From Minisyncoccota bacterium (lineage in GTDB: Bacteria > Patescibacteriota > Minisyncoccia > UBA6257 > 1-14-0-10-40-38): a DNA stretch of 5,283 nt. The position numbers were made by a program, and so were the translations under genes. Shown here in pieces: positions 4,737 to 5,283 of the stretch (its first letter is position 1; the number at the start of each line of letters is the position of its first letter). The stretch is taken from assembly GCA_020052135.1 (NCBI GenBank), contig JAGVPS010000093.1:1-5283 (forward strand). The letters run 5' to 3'. The notes under the pieces are model-generated. The model saw only the letters and a list, made by a program, of their open reading frames with translations. It was not told the DNA's origin and ran no database searches.

Positions 4737-4836
4737 AATGCAAAAATCAAAGTTCAAAATTTCTGTAGTTCCTCGCTCCGCTTCAGAACATTTTATCATT
4801 ATAAACTGTAATTTTTCATTTTGATATTTACATTTT
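4735..4836. repeat. Imperfect AT-rich palindromic repeat between secD and secF
   Basis: The left arm 4735-4766 (AAAATGCAAAAATCAA onward) and right arm 4805-4836 (ending GATATTTACATTTT) are inverted copies matching at 25 of 32 positions without gaps. The central 38 bases include GTTC (4768-4771) and GAAC (4786-4789) flanking a GC-richer loop, CTCGCTCCGCTTCA. The left arm begins inside the secD stop codon, and the right arm stops six bases before the secF ATG. From memory, similar AAAATGCAAAAATCAAAA-type palindromes are scattered between genes in Patescibacteria; only one copy is in this window. Confidence 0.72.
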
Positions 4837-4842
4837 ACATGT

Positions 4843-5283
4843 ATGTTTAACATCATCGGCCGAAAATCAATATTTCTTTCCATCTCGGGACTCTTGGTTC
4901 TTGCGAGTATTGTTGCGATTGCCGTGTATGGATTTAAGCCGGGCATTGATTTTGTGGGAGGTACGCTTTGGGAGATTAAGCCCGCCATACTGGTCAGCCG
5001 AGCCGAAGTGCAGGATGTCTTTGTAAAAGAGTTAACTGTATCCGATGCGCTCATAACTGAAACCAGCGAGGCAGGATTTCTTATCCGTCTACCCGAAACA
5101 AGCGAAGCAAATCACTCCGCGTATCTTTTAAAGTTCACCGAGAAACTGGGAGAAATAACCGAGCTTCGGTTTGAAACAATTGGTGCGGCTGTCGGGGGCG
5201 AGCTTCGACAAAAAGCCATCACCGCTTTTATATTCGTGCTCGTAGGGATTTCTCTCTACATAGCGTTTGCATTCCGTAAAGTC
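4843..5283 (+). CDS. secF: SecF, protein-export membrane subunit, N-terminal part
   Basis: The frame opens at an ATG (MFNIIGRKSIFLSISG) and is still open after 147 codons at the right edge, so the gene is truncated by the window. The first membrane segment is at about 9-29 and is followed by the SecF signature GIDFVGG (34-40) that opens the extracytoplasmic P4 region. The second conserved block, ETIGAAVGGELRQKAI (111-126), leads into a membrane segment at about 124-143 ending LYIAFAFRKV, matching the ELRQKA...LYIAFRF pattern of the family. Most of the RND-type membrane domain lies outside. SecF pairs with SecD, encoded just upstream, to form the export motor. No Shine-Dalgarno is visible (TTTTACATGT before the ATG). 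The palindromic repeat lies directly upstream, so translation here may depend on coupling or read-through from secD. Confidence 0.95.
   Translation, partial: MFNIIGRKSIFLSISGLLVLASIVAIAVYGFKPGIDFVGGTLWEIKPAILVSRAEVQDVFVKELTVSDALITETSEAGFLIRLPETSEANHSAYLLKFTEKLGEITELRFETIGAAVGGELRQKAITAFIFVLVGISLYIAFAFRKV

Noticed and set aside
4602..5054. 150-codon open frame on the - strand across the secD-secF junction
   Set aside because: It crosses two conserved + strand genes and the palindromic repeat, and its translation resembles no protein. It is a shadow of the sec genes.
1..5283. CRISPR array or direct-repeat array
   Set aside because: No regularly spaced repeats with unique spacers were seen. 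The only clear repeats are the ATTAGTAT octamers, the tRNA blocks, a short nonamer pair and the secD-secF palindrome.

Overview
The window reads as chromosomal DNA of a bacterium, most likely a member of the Candidate Phyla Radiation (Patescibacteria, Parcubacteria-like). The evidence is indirect. SecD is short and separate from SecF. The tRNA gene does not encode its CCA end. The housekeeping genes lack Shine-Dalgarno sequences next to their starts. There is a small stand-alone GIY-YIG protein and an AT-rich palindromic intergenic repeat of a kind I associate with these genomes. This placement is an inference. All complete housekeeping genes end in TAA, and nothing points to a non-standard genetic code.

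Left part (1-2400, + strand) is a chaperone cluster: the last 64 codons of DnaK, an unrecognised 311-residue multi-pass membrane protein, and a full-length DnaJ with J domain, G/F region and four zinc-binding motifs. An inverted repeat and three copies of ATTAGTAT lie just upstream of dnaJ and may be its control region. A strong hairpin at 2421-2465 ends dnaJ and also serves the convergent gene on its right.

Middle part (2421-3446, - strand) is accessory. Read right to left on the - strand it holds: a promoter; a chimeric remnant of a tRNA-Lys gene whose anticodon-stem part is replaced by a GC-rich hairpin; a GIY-YIG endonuclease-family ORF starting five bases beyond that remnant and cut by one in-frame TGA; an intact tRNA-Lys(UUU) with a promoter inside the end of the GIY-YIG frame; and a GC-rich orphan gene with its own near-consensus promoter, Shine-Dalgarno and terminator. 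The repeated tRNA sequence around the GIY-YIG frame and the contrast in base composition suggest insertion or duplication at a tRNA locus.

Right part (3498-5283, + strand) is the protein-export pair secD (complete) and secF (first 147 codons). A roughly 100-base imperfect palindrome fills the space between them. SecD and SecF form the accessory membrane complex of the Sec translocon that pulls exported proteins across the membrane at the expense of the proton gradient.
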